In this document: positions 47,417-55,337 of the stretch, piece by piece
Layout of the letters: each line of letters opens with the position of its first letter
Position numbering within the stretch: position 1 is the stretch's first letter
Translations under genes and position numbers: made by a program
The notes under the pieces: generated by a model
What the model was told of the DNA's origin: nothing
The model's input: only the letters and a program-made list of their open reading frames with translations
The model's database searches: none
From: Enterococcaceae bacterium OF42-14pH9A
GTDB taxonomy: Bacteria > Bacillota > Bacilli > Lactobacillales > Enterococcaceae
Length of the DNA: 64,000 nt
Assembly: GCA_027692465.1 (NCBI GenBank)
Contig: JAQEYU010000002.1
Coordinates: 124,001-188,000 of the forward strand
Direction of reading: 5' to 3'

Positions 47417-48805
47417 TCAGACTTCCCGCACGCGGACATCAGCATCGTTGTAGACGCTCATATCGATCTCGCCCAGCATTTTCGCCGAGCACAGACCGGC
47501 TGTCATAGAACCGGAAACGTTCAAAGCCGTCCGTCCCATATCGATCATCGGTTCGATCGAGATCAACAGACCCGCCAGACCCACCGGCAGATTCATGGAA
47601 CTCAAAACGATCAGTGCGGCAAAAGTCGCCCCGCCGCCGACACCGGCCACCCCAAAAGAAGAAATGGCTACGATGATTACCAGCTGCACGATGAAGCCCG
47701 GTGACAGCGGATCGATTCCGACAGTCGGCGCGATCATCACCGCCAGCATTGCCGGATAAATCCCGGCACAGCCGTTTTGGCCAATCGTTGCACCGAAAGT
47801 CGCCGCAAAGTTGGCTACTTTTTCGGAGACGCCCATTTTTTGGGTCTGTGCTTCGATGTTCATCGGAATCGCACCGGCAGATGTCCGTGAAGTGAAGGCG
47901 AAGACCAGCGTGGTCCAAGCTTTTTTCAAGAACAACACCGGATTCAGACCAAAGACCATCAATAACACCAGGTGGACAACGAACATCAAGAGAATCGCCG
48001 TATAAGAAGCCAATACGAAGGTCCCCAGATTCAAGATTCCTTCAACGTTGGTTTTGGCGATCGTCGAAGTCATCAGCGCTGCCACCCCATACGGTGTCAT
48101 ACGCAGGATCAGTGTCACCATGCGCATCACCACGGCATAGGCCGCATTGACGATCTTGGTGAACATTTCCGCTTCTGCTTTTTTCTTCTTTTTGATCTGC
48201 AGCGCCGCAACTCCCACAAAGGCTGAGAAAATAACGATAGCGATCGTGGAGGTACTGCGGGCCCCCGTCATATCTTCGAAGGGATTAGTGGGAATGAATT
48301 CTACCATTTTTTGCGGAATCGACAGCTCTTCCACGTTGGCCAGATTTTCTTCCAAATAAGCTGCCCGATCTGCTTCTGATTGACCGGCCTGAATCGAATC
48401 AGCATCCAAGTGGAACAGATTGGCACTGACCACGCCCAAAGTACCGGCAATCAGCGTGGTGAAAATCAGAAAGCCGATGATGGTGCCCGCCAGTTTGCCG
48501 AGCCCTTTGGTCGAACTGAGATTGTTAATGGCACTGACGATGGAGACCATCACCAAAGGCATCACGATCATTTTCAATAACGCGACATAGCCGTTGCCGA
48601 CGATGCCGAACCAGTTGGTGGATTCCGCTACGACATTACTGCCGGAACCGAACACCACCTGCAGGACCGTCCCGAAGACGATCCCCATACCCAAACCGGC
48701 AAAGACCCGTTTGGAGAAGGAAACATATTTTTTAGCCATGCGGTTCAGGACCGCCAGCATCACCAACATCACCGCGACATTGGCTCCGATAAAGAATAAA
48801 TCCAT
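47417..48805 (-). CDS. tcyP: L-cystine sodium symporter (DAACS family, TcyP-like)
   Basis: 462 residues, about eight to nine membrane helices plus re-entrant loops. Family motifs: ALLKMIVMPLVMVSIVSAINNLSS, FAFTSRTSAGAIPMNIEAQTQ (the Ser-rich hairpin), KVANFAATFGATIGQNGCAGIYPAMLAV and the hairpin around SSFGVAGVGGGATFAALIVLS. The GQNGCAG version and overall length match TcyP-type cystine carriers rather than glutamate carriers. Between the disulfide reductase and cystathionine enzyme genes, consistent with cystine uptake. Gap of 123 bp to the next gene. Confidence 0.88.
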   Translation of the reverse strand: MDLFFIGANVAVMLVMLAVLNRMAKKYVSFSKRVFAGLGMGIVFGTVLQVVFGSGSNVVAESTNWFGIVGNGYVALLKMIVMPLVMVSIVSAINNLSSTKGLGKLAGTIIGFLIFTTLIAGTLGVVSANLFHLDADSIQAGQSEADRAAYLEENLANVEELSIPQKMVEFIPTNPFEDMTGARSTSTIAIVIFSAFVGVAALQIKKKKKAEAEMFTKIVNAAYAVVMRMVTLILRMTPYGVAALMTSTIAKTNVEGILNLGTFVLASYTAILLMFVVHLVLLMVFGLNPVLFLKKAWTTLVFAFTSRTSAGAIPMNIEAQTQKMGVSEKVANFAATFGATIGQNGCAGIYPAMLAVMIAPTVGIDPLSPGFIVQLVIIVAISSFGVAGVGGGATFAALIVLSSMNLPVGLAGLLISIEPMIDMGRTALNVSGSMTAGLCSAKMLGEIDMSVYNDADVRVREV

Positions 48806-49048
48806 GTGAATTTAACCTCGCTTTTGTCTTTTTTTAAATAGAATGAATAACAATGATTGAAAGAGTCCCTCGAATAAGGGTGGCCGGACCCGCTATGATC
48901 CGCTGACAATTTTTTGGAGTTATGATCGGCGTTTGCATTCTCTAACAGCGGGTCCACAGGGCAGGTCCGCAACAATAGTCGGACGCTGCCCGCTTGTCGC
49001 AGCCGGCAACCGGCGGGCGACTTGTTTGCTTGAAATTTAGCAGCAGCT
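48806..49048 (-). promoter_or_regulatory. Leader region of the cystine symporter with inverted repeats
   Basis: 243 bp. A GGACCCGCT / AGCGGGTCC repeat (9 bp, about 48886-48962) encloses 57 nt; a GGGCAGG..CCTGCCC-type stem lies at about 48960-48996 and a third (CTTGTCGC/GCGACTTG) at about 48993-49025. These could be a terminator after the cystathionine gene plus a leader structure. I do not recognise a known riboswitch. Confidence 0.4.
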
Positions 49049-50230
49049 TTAGCTTGGTGTGGCTGCCGGTACTGTTTTAGAGGCAGCCGGCGTCAGTTGT
49101 GCCAGAGCCTGCTGCAGATCTGCCAGCAGGTCGCAGGCGTCTTCGATTCCCACCGACAAGCGCAGCAGGCCGTCGGTGATGCCTTGTTTGGTCCGTTCCT
49201 CCGGCGGCACGCAGGCATGACTCATGGTGGCCGGGTAAGACAGGATTGATTCCACCCCGCCCAGACTCACCGCTGTGATCGGCAGCTTCACCGCAGCGGC
49301 AAAAGATAACACCGCTTCTCGATCTGCCAGCTCAAAAGACAACACGGCCCCGCCACTAGTCGCCTGAGACGCGTGAACCGCAGCTCCCGGATGTCCGCTC
49401 AGCCCCGGATAATGGACAGTCCTCACCTGGGGCGCAGCCGCCAAAAATGCGGCAATCTGTTGGGCAGTGGCGGCCGACTGGGCCATCCGCAGCCCCATCG
49501 TCTTCATCCCCCGCAGCACCAGCCAGCAATCCTCGACTCCGAGAATGCTGCCCAAAACCGTCTGCTGCTGGCGAATCCCCTCCGCCAACTCCAGGTCATT
49601 GGTCACCACCAGTCCCGCCACCACGTCACTGTGGCCGTTTAGGAACTTGGTGGCACTGTGAATAACAATGTCCACTCCTAAAGATAACGGCGACTGGAAC
49701 TGCGGTGTCATAAAGGTGTTATCAATGATACTTATCAGCCCCCGCTCTTTGGCCAGGGTTGCGGCTTTGCGGATATCCGTAATCTTCAACAATGGATTCG
49801 ACGGCGTCTCCAGATACAGCGCCTTGGTGTCTGGACAGATCGCTTGTTCCCAGGCAGCCGGATCCGCTTCATCCACATAGGTCACGCGAATCCCGAAACG
49901 CTTGAGGACCGTTTCCGCCAACGTGAAGGTGCCCCCATAGATGCTCTTGCACATGACCAGATGATCGCCGGCTTCAAATAACAAAAGCACACTGGAGATT
50001 GCCGCCATTCCCGAAGCAAAAGCAAAACCGCAGCGCCCTCCCTCGATAGCTGCAATCGCTTCTTCCAGTGCCTGCCGCGTCGGATTGCCGAAGCGACTGT
50101 AAGTAAAATCCTGCGGCTGATCAATCCCTCCTTGTTGAAAGGTGGAGGCTTGATATAACGGGATCGATGACGCTCCCGTCTGTCCGTCAAAGACCGGATA
50201 CCCATGAATCAGTTGCGTGTTGATGTCCAT
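49049..50230 (-). CDS. Cystathionine gamma-synthase / gamma-lyase family enzyme (PLP)
   Basis: 393 residues. PLP-binding Lys195 in VIHSATKFLNGHSDVVAG; other family motifs are YSRFGNPTRQALEEAIAAIEGG at 44-65, FASGMAAISSVL, YGGTF, ETPSNPLLKI and IIDNTFMTPQFQSPLSLG. Sequence alone does not separate synthase (MetB), beta-lyase (MetC) and gamma-lyase (MccB). The C-terminal tail is Ala/Thr/Pro-rich. Transcribed toward the cystine symporter gene, so cysteine/methionine interconversion fits. Confidence 0.9.
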   Translation of the reverse strand: MDINTQLIHGYPVFDGQTGASSIPLYQASTFQQGGIDQPQDFTYSRFGNPTRQALEEAIAAIEGGRCGFAFASGMAAISSVLLLFEAGDHLVMCKSIYGGTFTLAETVLKRFGIRVTYVDEADPAAWEQAICPDTKALYLETPSNPLLKITDIRKAATLAKERGLISIIDNTFMTPQFQSPLSLGVDIVIHSATKFLNGHSDVVAGLVVTNDLELAEGIRQQQTVLGSILGVEDCWLVLRGMKTMGLRMAQSAATAQQIAAFLAAAPQVRTVHYPGLSGHPGAAVHASQATSGGAVLSFELADREAVLSFAAAVKLPITAVSLGGVESILSYPATMSHACVPPEERTKQGITDGLLRLSVGIEDACDLLADLQQALAQLTPAASKTVPAATPS

Positions 50231-50553
50231 CAGCTATGTACCTCCTCTCTCTTTTACTTGTAAAAAAACTGCTTCCCCACTCCCCCGACTCCCTGACAGA
50301 TCAAAGTCCCCTTCTGTCGGCAGTCGCAGCGCTTTTTGATGAGCGCTTTGTCGTCGCAGCCATTCTCAACCGCCCCTTGGCAACTGTGTCCGGTTTTTCC
50401 GGCGTCTTTCGGGAGCGGTTATAAAAACATAATAGCAAACGTTTTCAATAACAGAATAATAACAAAGACAATATAATACAATCCTTATAGCGCTTTCATA
50501 ATTTGTGAAAGATTGAGCGAAAAAGCTGACAGTGTGTAAAAAAGGGGGTGAAA

Positions 50554-50625
50554 ATGAGAGTTCCAACTGAATTTTTTCAACTATCTGTCAGATTCCGGGA
50601 GATAGCTTTCTTTTCTGAATATTGA
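50554..50625 (+). CDS. Possible small peptide (23 residues)
   Basis: The ATG at 50554 follows a very strong Shine-Dalgarno (AAGGGGGTG, 4-6 bp). It codes for MRVPTEFFQLSVRFREIAFF plus three residues and a TGA at 50623-50625. The peptide is aromatic and amphipathic with no clear membrane segment. An AT-rich region with TATAAT near 50472 lies upstream and an intrinsic terminator at 50666-50708 closes the unit. Could be a regulatory leader peptide, a toxin-like peptide or an artefact. Confidence 0.35.
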   Translation: MRVPTEFFQLSVRFREIAFFSEY

Positions 50626-50665
50626 TTGATCGGTGAGACGACAACTTTTTGCAGCAGATAGTCTC

Positions 50666-50708
50666 AAAAAAAGAAAAGAACACCGGAGTCGGTTGCTCTT
50701 TTCTTTTT
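50666..50708 (+). terminator. Intrinsic terminator after the possible small peptide gene
   Basis: AAAAAGAAAAGAACACCG pairs with CGGTTGCTCTTTTCTTTTT, ending in T-rich sequence on the plus strand. Confidence 0.75.
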
Positions 50709-50725
50709 CTACCTATTAGAACGAT

Positions 50726-50800
50726 TAGGGTGTGTTTGGGAACACCAGTGGAATTCAGATTTTTTAAAATTTTTTCCGAAAACAAGAATAACTCGTAGCA
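50726..50800 (+). repeat. MITE-like remnant, copy G
   Basis: The left end TTAGGGTGTGTTTGGGAACACC(A)G resembles the family end AGGGCGTGTCTGAAAACTC; the middle keeps GGAATTCAGATTTTTT and TTTTTCCGAAAACAAGAATAACTCG. The right part is lost. The 200 bp that follow hold two AAACATGTT sites (50896 and 50916) but no gene. Confidence 0.45.
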
Positions 50801-51000
50801 ACTATTGAACACTTACCTGCGGCACGAAATTCCGCATTCGCCCGATGCTTTTTTCATTCCGGTCTTACATTTGTCACTTTTTTGCTCATTTTCCCAAACA
50901 TGTTTTTTCTCTTTTAAACATGTTCACAATCCGGAGAAACCCCTTCCATCTCAAGTGCGGGTCCGTATACTGAAGGTGAAGGGAGCGGCCGCATTCTCTT

Positions 51001-51693
51001 CTATCGATAAAGTTCCTTCAAAGCACTGCTCATTAAAAGCTCAAACTGGTTGAGAGCAGTCCCAAAAAACAACTTCGGGGCAAAAGTCTCCGTCACTTGA
51101 GGCGCATAGGTTTCCGTGCTGATGGTCAACGTTGCCAGACGACCAATTTTGGATTGCTCGCTGCCGACAAATGCAATCAAAGACAGCTGATGCTCGCAGG
51201 CAGTAGCCGCCAGCTCGGTCAGGCGCTGGGTATCCCCGGAGTTGGAGATGATAAACAGCAAAACTTCCTCTGCCGGATTTTCCCGCAGATATTCCAGGTG
51301 ACTGTTAGCTGTGGCTCGCAACCCGTACAGATTCAAATACTCGGAAAAATAATTGGCCAGATTCTGGGAAAAACCGGAACCTAACACCATCATCGGCTTA
51401 TCTTTGAATTTTTTCATGAGAGCGATGAACTGCTGCTCCTGCTCCGGGGTGAAAGAACGAGGCGCCGCTGGGTAAGTATGGGTATTTTCCAAAGCAAACA
51501 CCAGCTCGCTGTAGCCGGAAAACCCGATTTTTTTGGCCATATTGATGATGGTTGCGGTGGAAACAAAGCCTTCTTTGGCCACACCGCGAATCCCCATCTG
51601 CTTGAGTTTTCCCTGCTTTTGGGCCATCAGTCGTAGGACTTGCGCCTCAGAATCGTTCAACTGATATTTATCGATCAGCATTTCTACATCCAT
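51001..51693 (-). CDS. RpiR family regulator (HTH plus SIS domain)
   Basis: 230 residues from the ATG at 51693 (GGCAGGTG upstream; a GTG three codons earlier is the alternative). N-terminal HTH_6 (about 1-75): LNDSEAQVLRLMAQKQGKLKQMGIRGVAKEGFVSTATIINMAKKIGFSGYSELVF. C-terminal SIS sugar-phosphate-binding domain (about 105-230): MMVLGSGFSQNLANYFSEYLNLYG and LLFIISNSGDTQRLTELAATA. Such regulators control amino sugar or beta-glucoside PTS genes. Divergent from the RarA-like gene and the PTS EIIC gene; likely their regulator. Confidence 0.9.
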   Translation of the reverse strand: MDVEMLIDKYQLNDSEAQVLRLMAQKQGKLKQMGIRGVAKEGFVSTATIINMAKKIGFSGYSELVFALENTHTYPAAPRSFTPEQEQQFIALMKKFKDKPMMVLGSGFSQNLANYFSEYLNLYGLRATANSHLEYLRENPAEEVLLFIISNSGDTQRLTELAATACEHQLSLIAFVGSEQSKIGRLATLTISTETYAPQVTETFAPKLFFGTALNQFELLMSSALKELYR

Positions 51694-51734
51694 CTGCTGC
51701 ACCTGCCATCTTTTATAGTTAGGAGTATTATAAC

Positions 51735-52352
51735 ATGACTGAAAATCAATTCATCCAAGATCCGTGGGCAAAAATCAAGACCCGCAACAACCTGCCGGGA
51801 GACGAAGTAATCTCTGCGCTGCAAAAATCCATCCGCCGCGGCCATGAGAAAGCCGCCTGTGAGTTTGCCTATGAAATGTACATCACCTCCCCACAATTCG
51901 AGGAGAAACTCTGGCGCAGACTGTTAGCCATCAGTGTCGAGGATATCGGCATGGGCAATCCGCTGGCAGCTATTATGGTCAACAACCTCAACACGATGCG
52001 TAAAGAGTTCCAGTATAACGAATCCGATCGGGCAATGTTCTTTATCCATGCGATCCGTTATCTCTGCGGATCGGAAAAAGACCGCTCTTCAGATCTCTTG
52101 AAAAATATCGTTATCAAAAGCTTCGCTATGGGCTATGTACCGGAGATTCCCGATATCGCCTTGGACAAACACACCACCCGCGGCAAAGAAATGGGCCGCG
52201 GCTCCGAGCATTTTCTTCACGAAGCCAGCAAAGTTGTACCGCAAGCTGAGGTGGACAATCACTACAAGGAAGATTATGCCGAAATCCTGAAGACCTATGA
52301 CCCCGACAATGTCGTGGACAGCGCCTTTGAATTCAATCCCTGGCAAGTATGA
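51735..52352 (+). CDS. Stand-alone protein resembling the C-terminal domain of RarA/MgsA
   Basis: 205 residues; TAGGAG 11 bp before the ATG. The segment ISALQKSIRRGHEKAACEFAYEMYITSPQFEEKLWRRLLAISVEDIGMGNPLAAIMV (about 26-82) matches the post-ATPase helical domain of RarA/MgsA clamp-loader-like AAA+ proteins, whose pattern is AFxKSLRGSDxDAALYWLARM..RRLxxxAxEDIGLADP. No Walker motifs, so not an ATPase. The C-terminal part (about 130-205) has HTTRGKEMGRGSEHFLHEASKVVP. Only 41 bp from the divergent RpiR gene. Role unknown; the genomic link is to sugar metabolism. Confidence 0.78.
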   Translation: MTENQFIQDPWAKIKTRNNLPGDEVISALQKSIRRGHEKAACEFAYEMYITSPQFEEKLWRRLLAISVEDIGMGNPLAAIMVNNLNTMRKEFQYNESDRAMFFIHAIRYLCGSEKDRSSDLLKNIVIKSFAMGYVPEIPDIALDKHTTRGKEMGRGSEHFLHEASKVVPQAEVDNHYKEDYAEILKTYDPDNVVDSAFEFNPWQV

Positions 52353-52512
52353 AACTGTGGTTTTCTCCCATTCCAAGGAGCAGCCGGTTGGCGACTCGCC
52401 TCAGATTAGTTGCCGCCTCGCAGCAGCTTCCATAAATAAGCCGGCTGCCGGCTGAAAAAGTTCACAAAACCCGTCTCGCCAGACCGCGACTTTTTCCTGC
52501 AGCTGTCCAGTC

Positions 52513-52786
52513 TTGAAAACAGAAACGCCACACTGACGATAAAAGCTCCAAGCATTATTTTGCTTGGCAAAGCATCTCTATCCATCGGCCGCTATAATCC
52601 AAGCATCAAGTTTTCAAAACGTCTCACTTTGAAAGCAGAAACGCCACACAAACGATAAAAGCTCCAAGCATTATTTTGCTTGGCAAAGCGTCTCTATCCA
52701 TCGGCCGCTATAATCTAAGCATCAAGTTTTCAAAACGTTTCACTTTGAAAACAGAAACGCCATACAAACGATAAACTCTCCAAGCA
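52513..52786 (+). repeat. 116-bp tandem repeats in the PTS control region
   Basis: Two full copies (52513-52628 and 52629-52744) differing at only a handful of positions, plus a 42-bp third start (52745-52786). Each full copy holds CCAAGCATTATTTTGCTTGG (inverted repeat), a TATAAT-like -10 (CGCTATAATC), and across the copy junction TTTTCAAA...TTTGAAAA. This looks like duplication of a promoter with operator sites upstream of the PTS gene, plausibly bound by the RpiR regulator. The third copy leads directly into the ribosome site AAAGGAGG. Confidence 0.88.
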
Positions 52787-52809
52787 AAATACAAAGGAGG
52801 AATTTTCTC

Positions 52810-54117
52810 ATGGATAATCAAAAGCCTTCGCTGGTCACCAAGCTCAACGATATCTTAAGTCCCTTTGCTGCCAAGATCGGTAATCAACGGCATCTGAAAG
52901 CGATCTCCAGCGGGATGATGTTCGGACTGCCCTTTATTGTGATCGGTTCGTTTTTCCTGATTTTTGCCAATCCCCCCATTAATATGGATCAATATGATCC
53001 GGCGACTGCCAATTTCTTCATAAAATTTCTGGCAGGCTGGAAGGACTTCGCTATAGCCAATTATGATGTGATTACCGCCCCTTACAATCTGACAATGGGG
53101 ATCATCGGGCTGATCTCGGTCTTTGGTATCGCATATTCCCTGGCCAATGAATACAAGCTCAACCCTTCCATGAACGGCATGGTGGCGGCCGTTGTATACC
53201 TGATGATTTGTACACCGGTCACTGAGGGTCGCATTGAGCTGAACTTTTTGGGCACCAATGGCCTTTTCGTAGCGATTCTGGTGGGTCTTCTGGTCGTAGA
53301 AATCTGTCGCCTCTTTGAAGTTAGAAACATCAAGCTGAAATTGCCTGACAGTGTTCCGCCGATGGTTGCTACCTTTATTAATACACTGCTGCCTTTATTG
53401 ACCAATATCGTGATTTTCTACGGCATCAATCTGCTGTTTCTGGCTACCACCAAGCAGATTTTTCCGGAAGCAGTGATGGCCATCTTGACTCCAGCCACTA
53501 CGATTGCCGGCTCACTTGGTGGTTTTCTGCTGATCGTTACGCTGGGAAATCTACTGTGGCTCTTTGGGATCAACGGCTCCTCCATTATTTTTCCCATCGT
53601 CTTTACCTTGGGCATGGCTCAAACCGGGCTGAATGCGGAGCAGCTGACCAACGGCGAAACTATGACCCACCTGATGAATCTGCAGATGTTTCGGATCTCG
53701 GTGATGGGAGGCGCCGGCGGGACGTTGGGTCTGGTATTGTTGATGATGCGCAGCCGCGTGCCGGAATACCGCACTATCGGGAAGCTTTCCTTGATTCCCG
53801 GGATCTGCTCTATCAATGAACCGGTAATCTTCGGGCTGCCCATCGTTTTCAACCCGATACTGGCAATCCCCTTCATGGTAACACCGGTCATCTCTTTACT
53901 CCTGACTTATTTCGCCCAAAAATTAGGTTTGATTGGACTCGGCTTTATCGTAGACCCCTCCTTCACACCATTTTTTGCCCAAGCTTACCTCTCCAGCATG
54001 GACTGGCGCAACGTGGTCTTTTGTCTAGTGTTGATTGGTATCAGTGTGCTCATCTACTATCCTTTCTTCCGCGTGATGGAAAACAACAAAACCAAGCTGG
54101 TGGACCAAACACTCTGA
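52810..54117 (+). CDS. PTS system EIIC component, lactose/cellobiose type
   Basis: 435 residues, about ten membrane helices. CelB-like EIIC features: IGNQRHLKAISSGMMFGLPFIVIGSFFLIFANPP at the start, NEYKLNPSMNGMVAAVVYLM, FGINGSSIIFPIVF, and the substrate-site loop PGICSINEPVIFGLPIVFNPILAIPFMVTPV. No EIIA or EIIB gene is adjacent, so it must use partners from another locus. AAAGGAGG 9 bp before the ATG. Preceded by the tandem repeat control region and divergent RpiR gene. Substrate probably a beta-glucoside or di-N-acetyl sugar; not determined. Confidence 0.92.
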   Translation: MDNQKPSLVTKLNDILSPFAAKIGNQRHLKAISSGMMFGLPFIVIGSFFLIFANPPINMDQYDPATANFFIKFLAGWKDFAIANYDVITAPYNLTMGIIGLISVFGIAYSLANEYKLNPSMNGMVAAVVYLMICTPVTEGRIELNFLGTNGLFVAILVGLLVVEICRLFEVRNIKLKLPDSVPPMVATFINTLLPLLTNIVIFYGINLLFLATTKQIFPEAVMAILTPATTIAGSLGGFLLIVTLGNLLWLFGINGSSIIFPIVFTLGMAQTGLNAEQLTNGETMTHLMNLQMFRISVMGGAGGTLGLVLLMMRSRVPEYRTIGKLSLIPGICSINEPVIFGLPIVFNPILAIPFMVTPVISLLLTYFAQKLGLIGLGFIVDPSFTPFFAQAYLSSMDWRNVVFCLVLIGISVLIYYPFFRVMENNKTKLVDQTL

Positions 54118-54120
54118 TGT

Positions 54121-54162
54121 AAAAAGAAACGGATGCCCGCAAACCGGTGTCCGTTTCTTTTT
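54121..54162 (+). terminator. Terminator of the PTS EIIC gene
   Basis: AAAAAGAAACGGATGCC pairs with GGTGTCCGTTTCTTTTT. Confidence 0.88.
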
Positions 54163-54265
54163 AGTCTTAATTCCATTGAGTTTTTCGGCTGCCCCGGTCG
54201 GCCTATGCCCATCGTTGTCCAAACAATTACAGCGCAAGACTTTTACTAGGGACACCCCCCCTCCA

Positions 54266-54303
54266 AAAAAGAACAGCGCACCACAAGGGTCGCTGTTCTT
54301 CTA
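54266..54303 (+). terminator. Second hairpin, probable terminator
   Basis: AAGAACAGCG (54269) pairs with CGCTGTTCTT (54291-54300); a T-rich stretch follows after 10 bp. Could reinforce termination between the PTS gene and the convergent gls operon. Confidence 0.5.
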
Positions 54304-54325
54304 CTATTATTCTTTTTTCCTACTG

Positions 54326-54486
54326 AGGACGTATCTGAAAACTTCCAGTGCAGCTATTTTGGTCCTTTTCATCGCAATCGGCTCGTAAATGTGCAGCTTT
54401 GCACCACATAAGCTGCGCATTTACTCCTTGATTTCGGTAAAAAGTCCGCAAAAGTCAGGATTCCTCCGGTGTTTCCAGATCCGCCT
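54326..54486 (-). repeat. MITE-like element, copy D (inverted relative to A-C)
   Basis: About 161 bp. Left end GAGGACGTATCTGAAAAC, right end GTTTCCAGATCCGCC; the body is the reverse complement of copies A-C, including AAAGTCCGCAAAA, GCTGCGC and the TGCACCACATAAG hairpin loop. Its right end directly abuts the TAA stop codon of the Gls24 gene (TTA at 54486-54488). Confidence 0.87.
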
Positions 54487-55103
54487 TAATAAACTCGCGG
54501 TTCCTGCCCGTCTTTAATGGTATCTTTCAGATCATCGGTCTTTTCGCTGATCTTGTCGCCGCCTTTTGAGAGGGCATTTTTTGCTTTTTCAGTCTGCTTG
54601 GAGGCGAATTCGCCGGTGCTTTCAGCAGCACTGGAAACCCGGTCTTGCAAGGTTACTGAATCGTCTTCTTGTTCTTTTTTCGTTTTGACATCCACCACAT
54701 TGACATTGACTTCGATGACATCCAAGCCAGTCATGTTGCGGACTTCGCGACTGATCACTTCTTTGATGCGGTCGTAGATGTCCGTGATATCCTTGCCGTA
54801 TTCAGCCACGATATCCAAATCCACCGCCACTTGTTTTTTACCGACTTCCACATCGATTCCGGAAGTCACATCGTCTGTGTTGACAATCTTGCCTGCCAAA
54901 TTTGAGAAAAAACCGCCGTCGACAGTCAACAGCCCGTCGATTTCTTCCAGCGCGATGCCGACGATCTTTTGGATCACCTTGTCGTCAAAGGTCAGATCCC
55001 CTTTGATTCCTTGGCCGGGAACCGGTGGCTTAGGCGGTTTGCCGACTGGATCGGTCACGTTTTTTTCAGGTTTTCCCGGTTGCATTGCCATGTCTTTTTC
55101 CAT
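54486..55103 (-). CDS. gls24: Asp23/Gls24 family envelope stress protein
   Basis: 205 residues; CAGGAGGGAATTTCA before the ATG. A Pro/Lys N-terminus, then the Asp23 domain (about 35-145): LTFDDKVIQKIVGIALEEIDGLLTVDGG, GIDVEVGKKQVAVDLDIVAEYGKDI, and VRNMTGLDVIEVNVNVVDVKTK. The C-terminal tail is charged and low-complexity. Gls24/Asp23 proteins are abundant stress-induced proteins attached to the membrane through AmaP. Last gene of the glsB-amaP-DUF2273-gls24 operon. A MITE copy begins at the stop codon. Confidence 0.93.
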   Translation of the reverse strand: MEKDMAMQPGKPEKNVTDPVGKPPKPPVPGQGIKGDLTFDDKVIQKIVGIALEEIDGLLTVDGGFFSNLAGKIVNTDDVTSGIDVEVGKKQVAVDLDIVAEYGKDITDIYDRIKEVISREVRNMTGLDVIEVNVNVVDVKTKKEQEDDSVTLQDRVSSAAESTGEFASKQTEKAKNALSKGGDKISEKTDDLKDTIKDGQEPRVY

Positions 55104-55133
55104 TGAAATTCCCTCCTGATTTTGATTCTATCC

Positions 55134-55325
55134 TTACCTCCGCATGGTGAAACGGTCGAAAAAACCGATTCCCAGCAGATAAAAGCCCAAATAGGCGCCT
55201 AAACAGGTAAATACAATTAATAACAGTGTTTTCAAAAATCCGATCGTGATAAGGAGAATGGCCACCAGCAGACCGACTCCGGCGAAAATGATCGGAATCT
55301 TGTAAGCTTCCCACATCTCTTTCAT
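55134..55325 (-). CDS. DUF2273 small membrane protein
   Basis: 63 residues with two membrane helices (IPIIFAGVGLLVAILLITIGFLK and TLLLIVFTCLGAYLGFYLLGIGFF) and a basic C-terminus (FDRFTMRR), as in DUF2273 proteins. It always sits beside amaP and asp23/gls24 in Firmicutes, as here, and probably helps organise the Asp23-type complex at the membrane. Short gaps on both sides (12 and 30 bp) indicate an operon. Confidence 0.9.
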   Translation of the reverse strand: MKEMWEAYKIPIIFAGVGLLVAILLITIGFLKTLLLIVFTCLGAYLGFYLLGIGFFDRFTMRR

Positions 55326-55337
55326 CGGCGTTCCTCC

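Noticed and set aside
48865..48895. Plus-strand sequence AAGGGTGGCCGGACCCGCT resembling a T-box signature
   Set aside because: It is on the strand opposite to the cystine and cystathionine genes, lacks the rest of the T-box structure, and has no downstream gene in the same direction for almost 3 kb.
52513..52786. Tandem repeat considered as a CRISPR array
   Set aside because: Units are 116 bp with no repeat-spacer pattern; the whole unit is duplicated, including promoter-like sequence.
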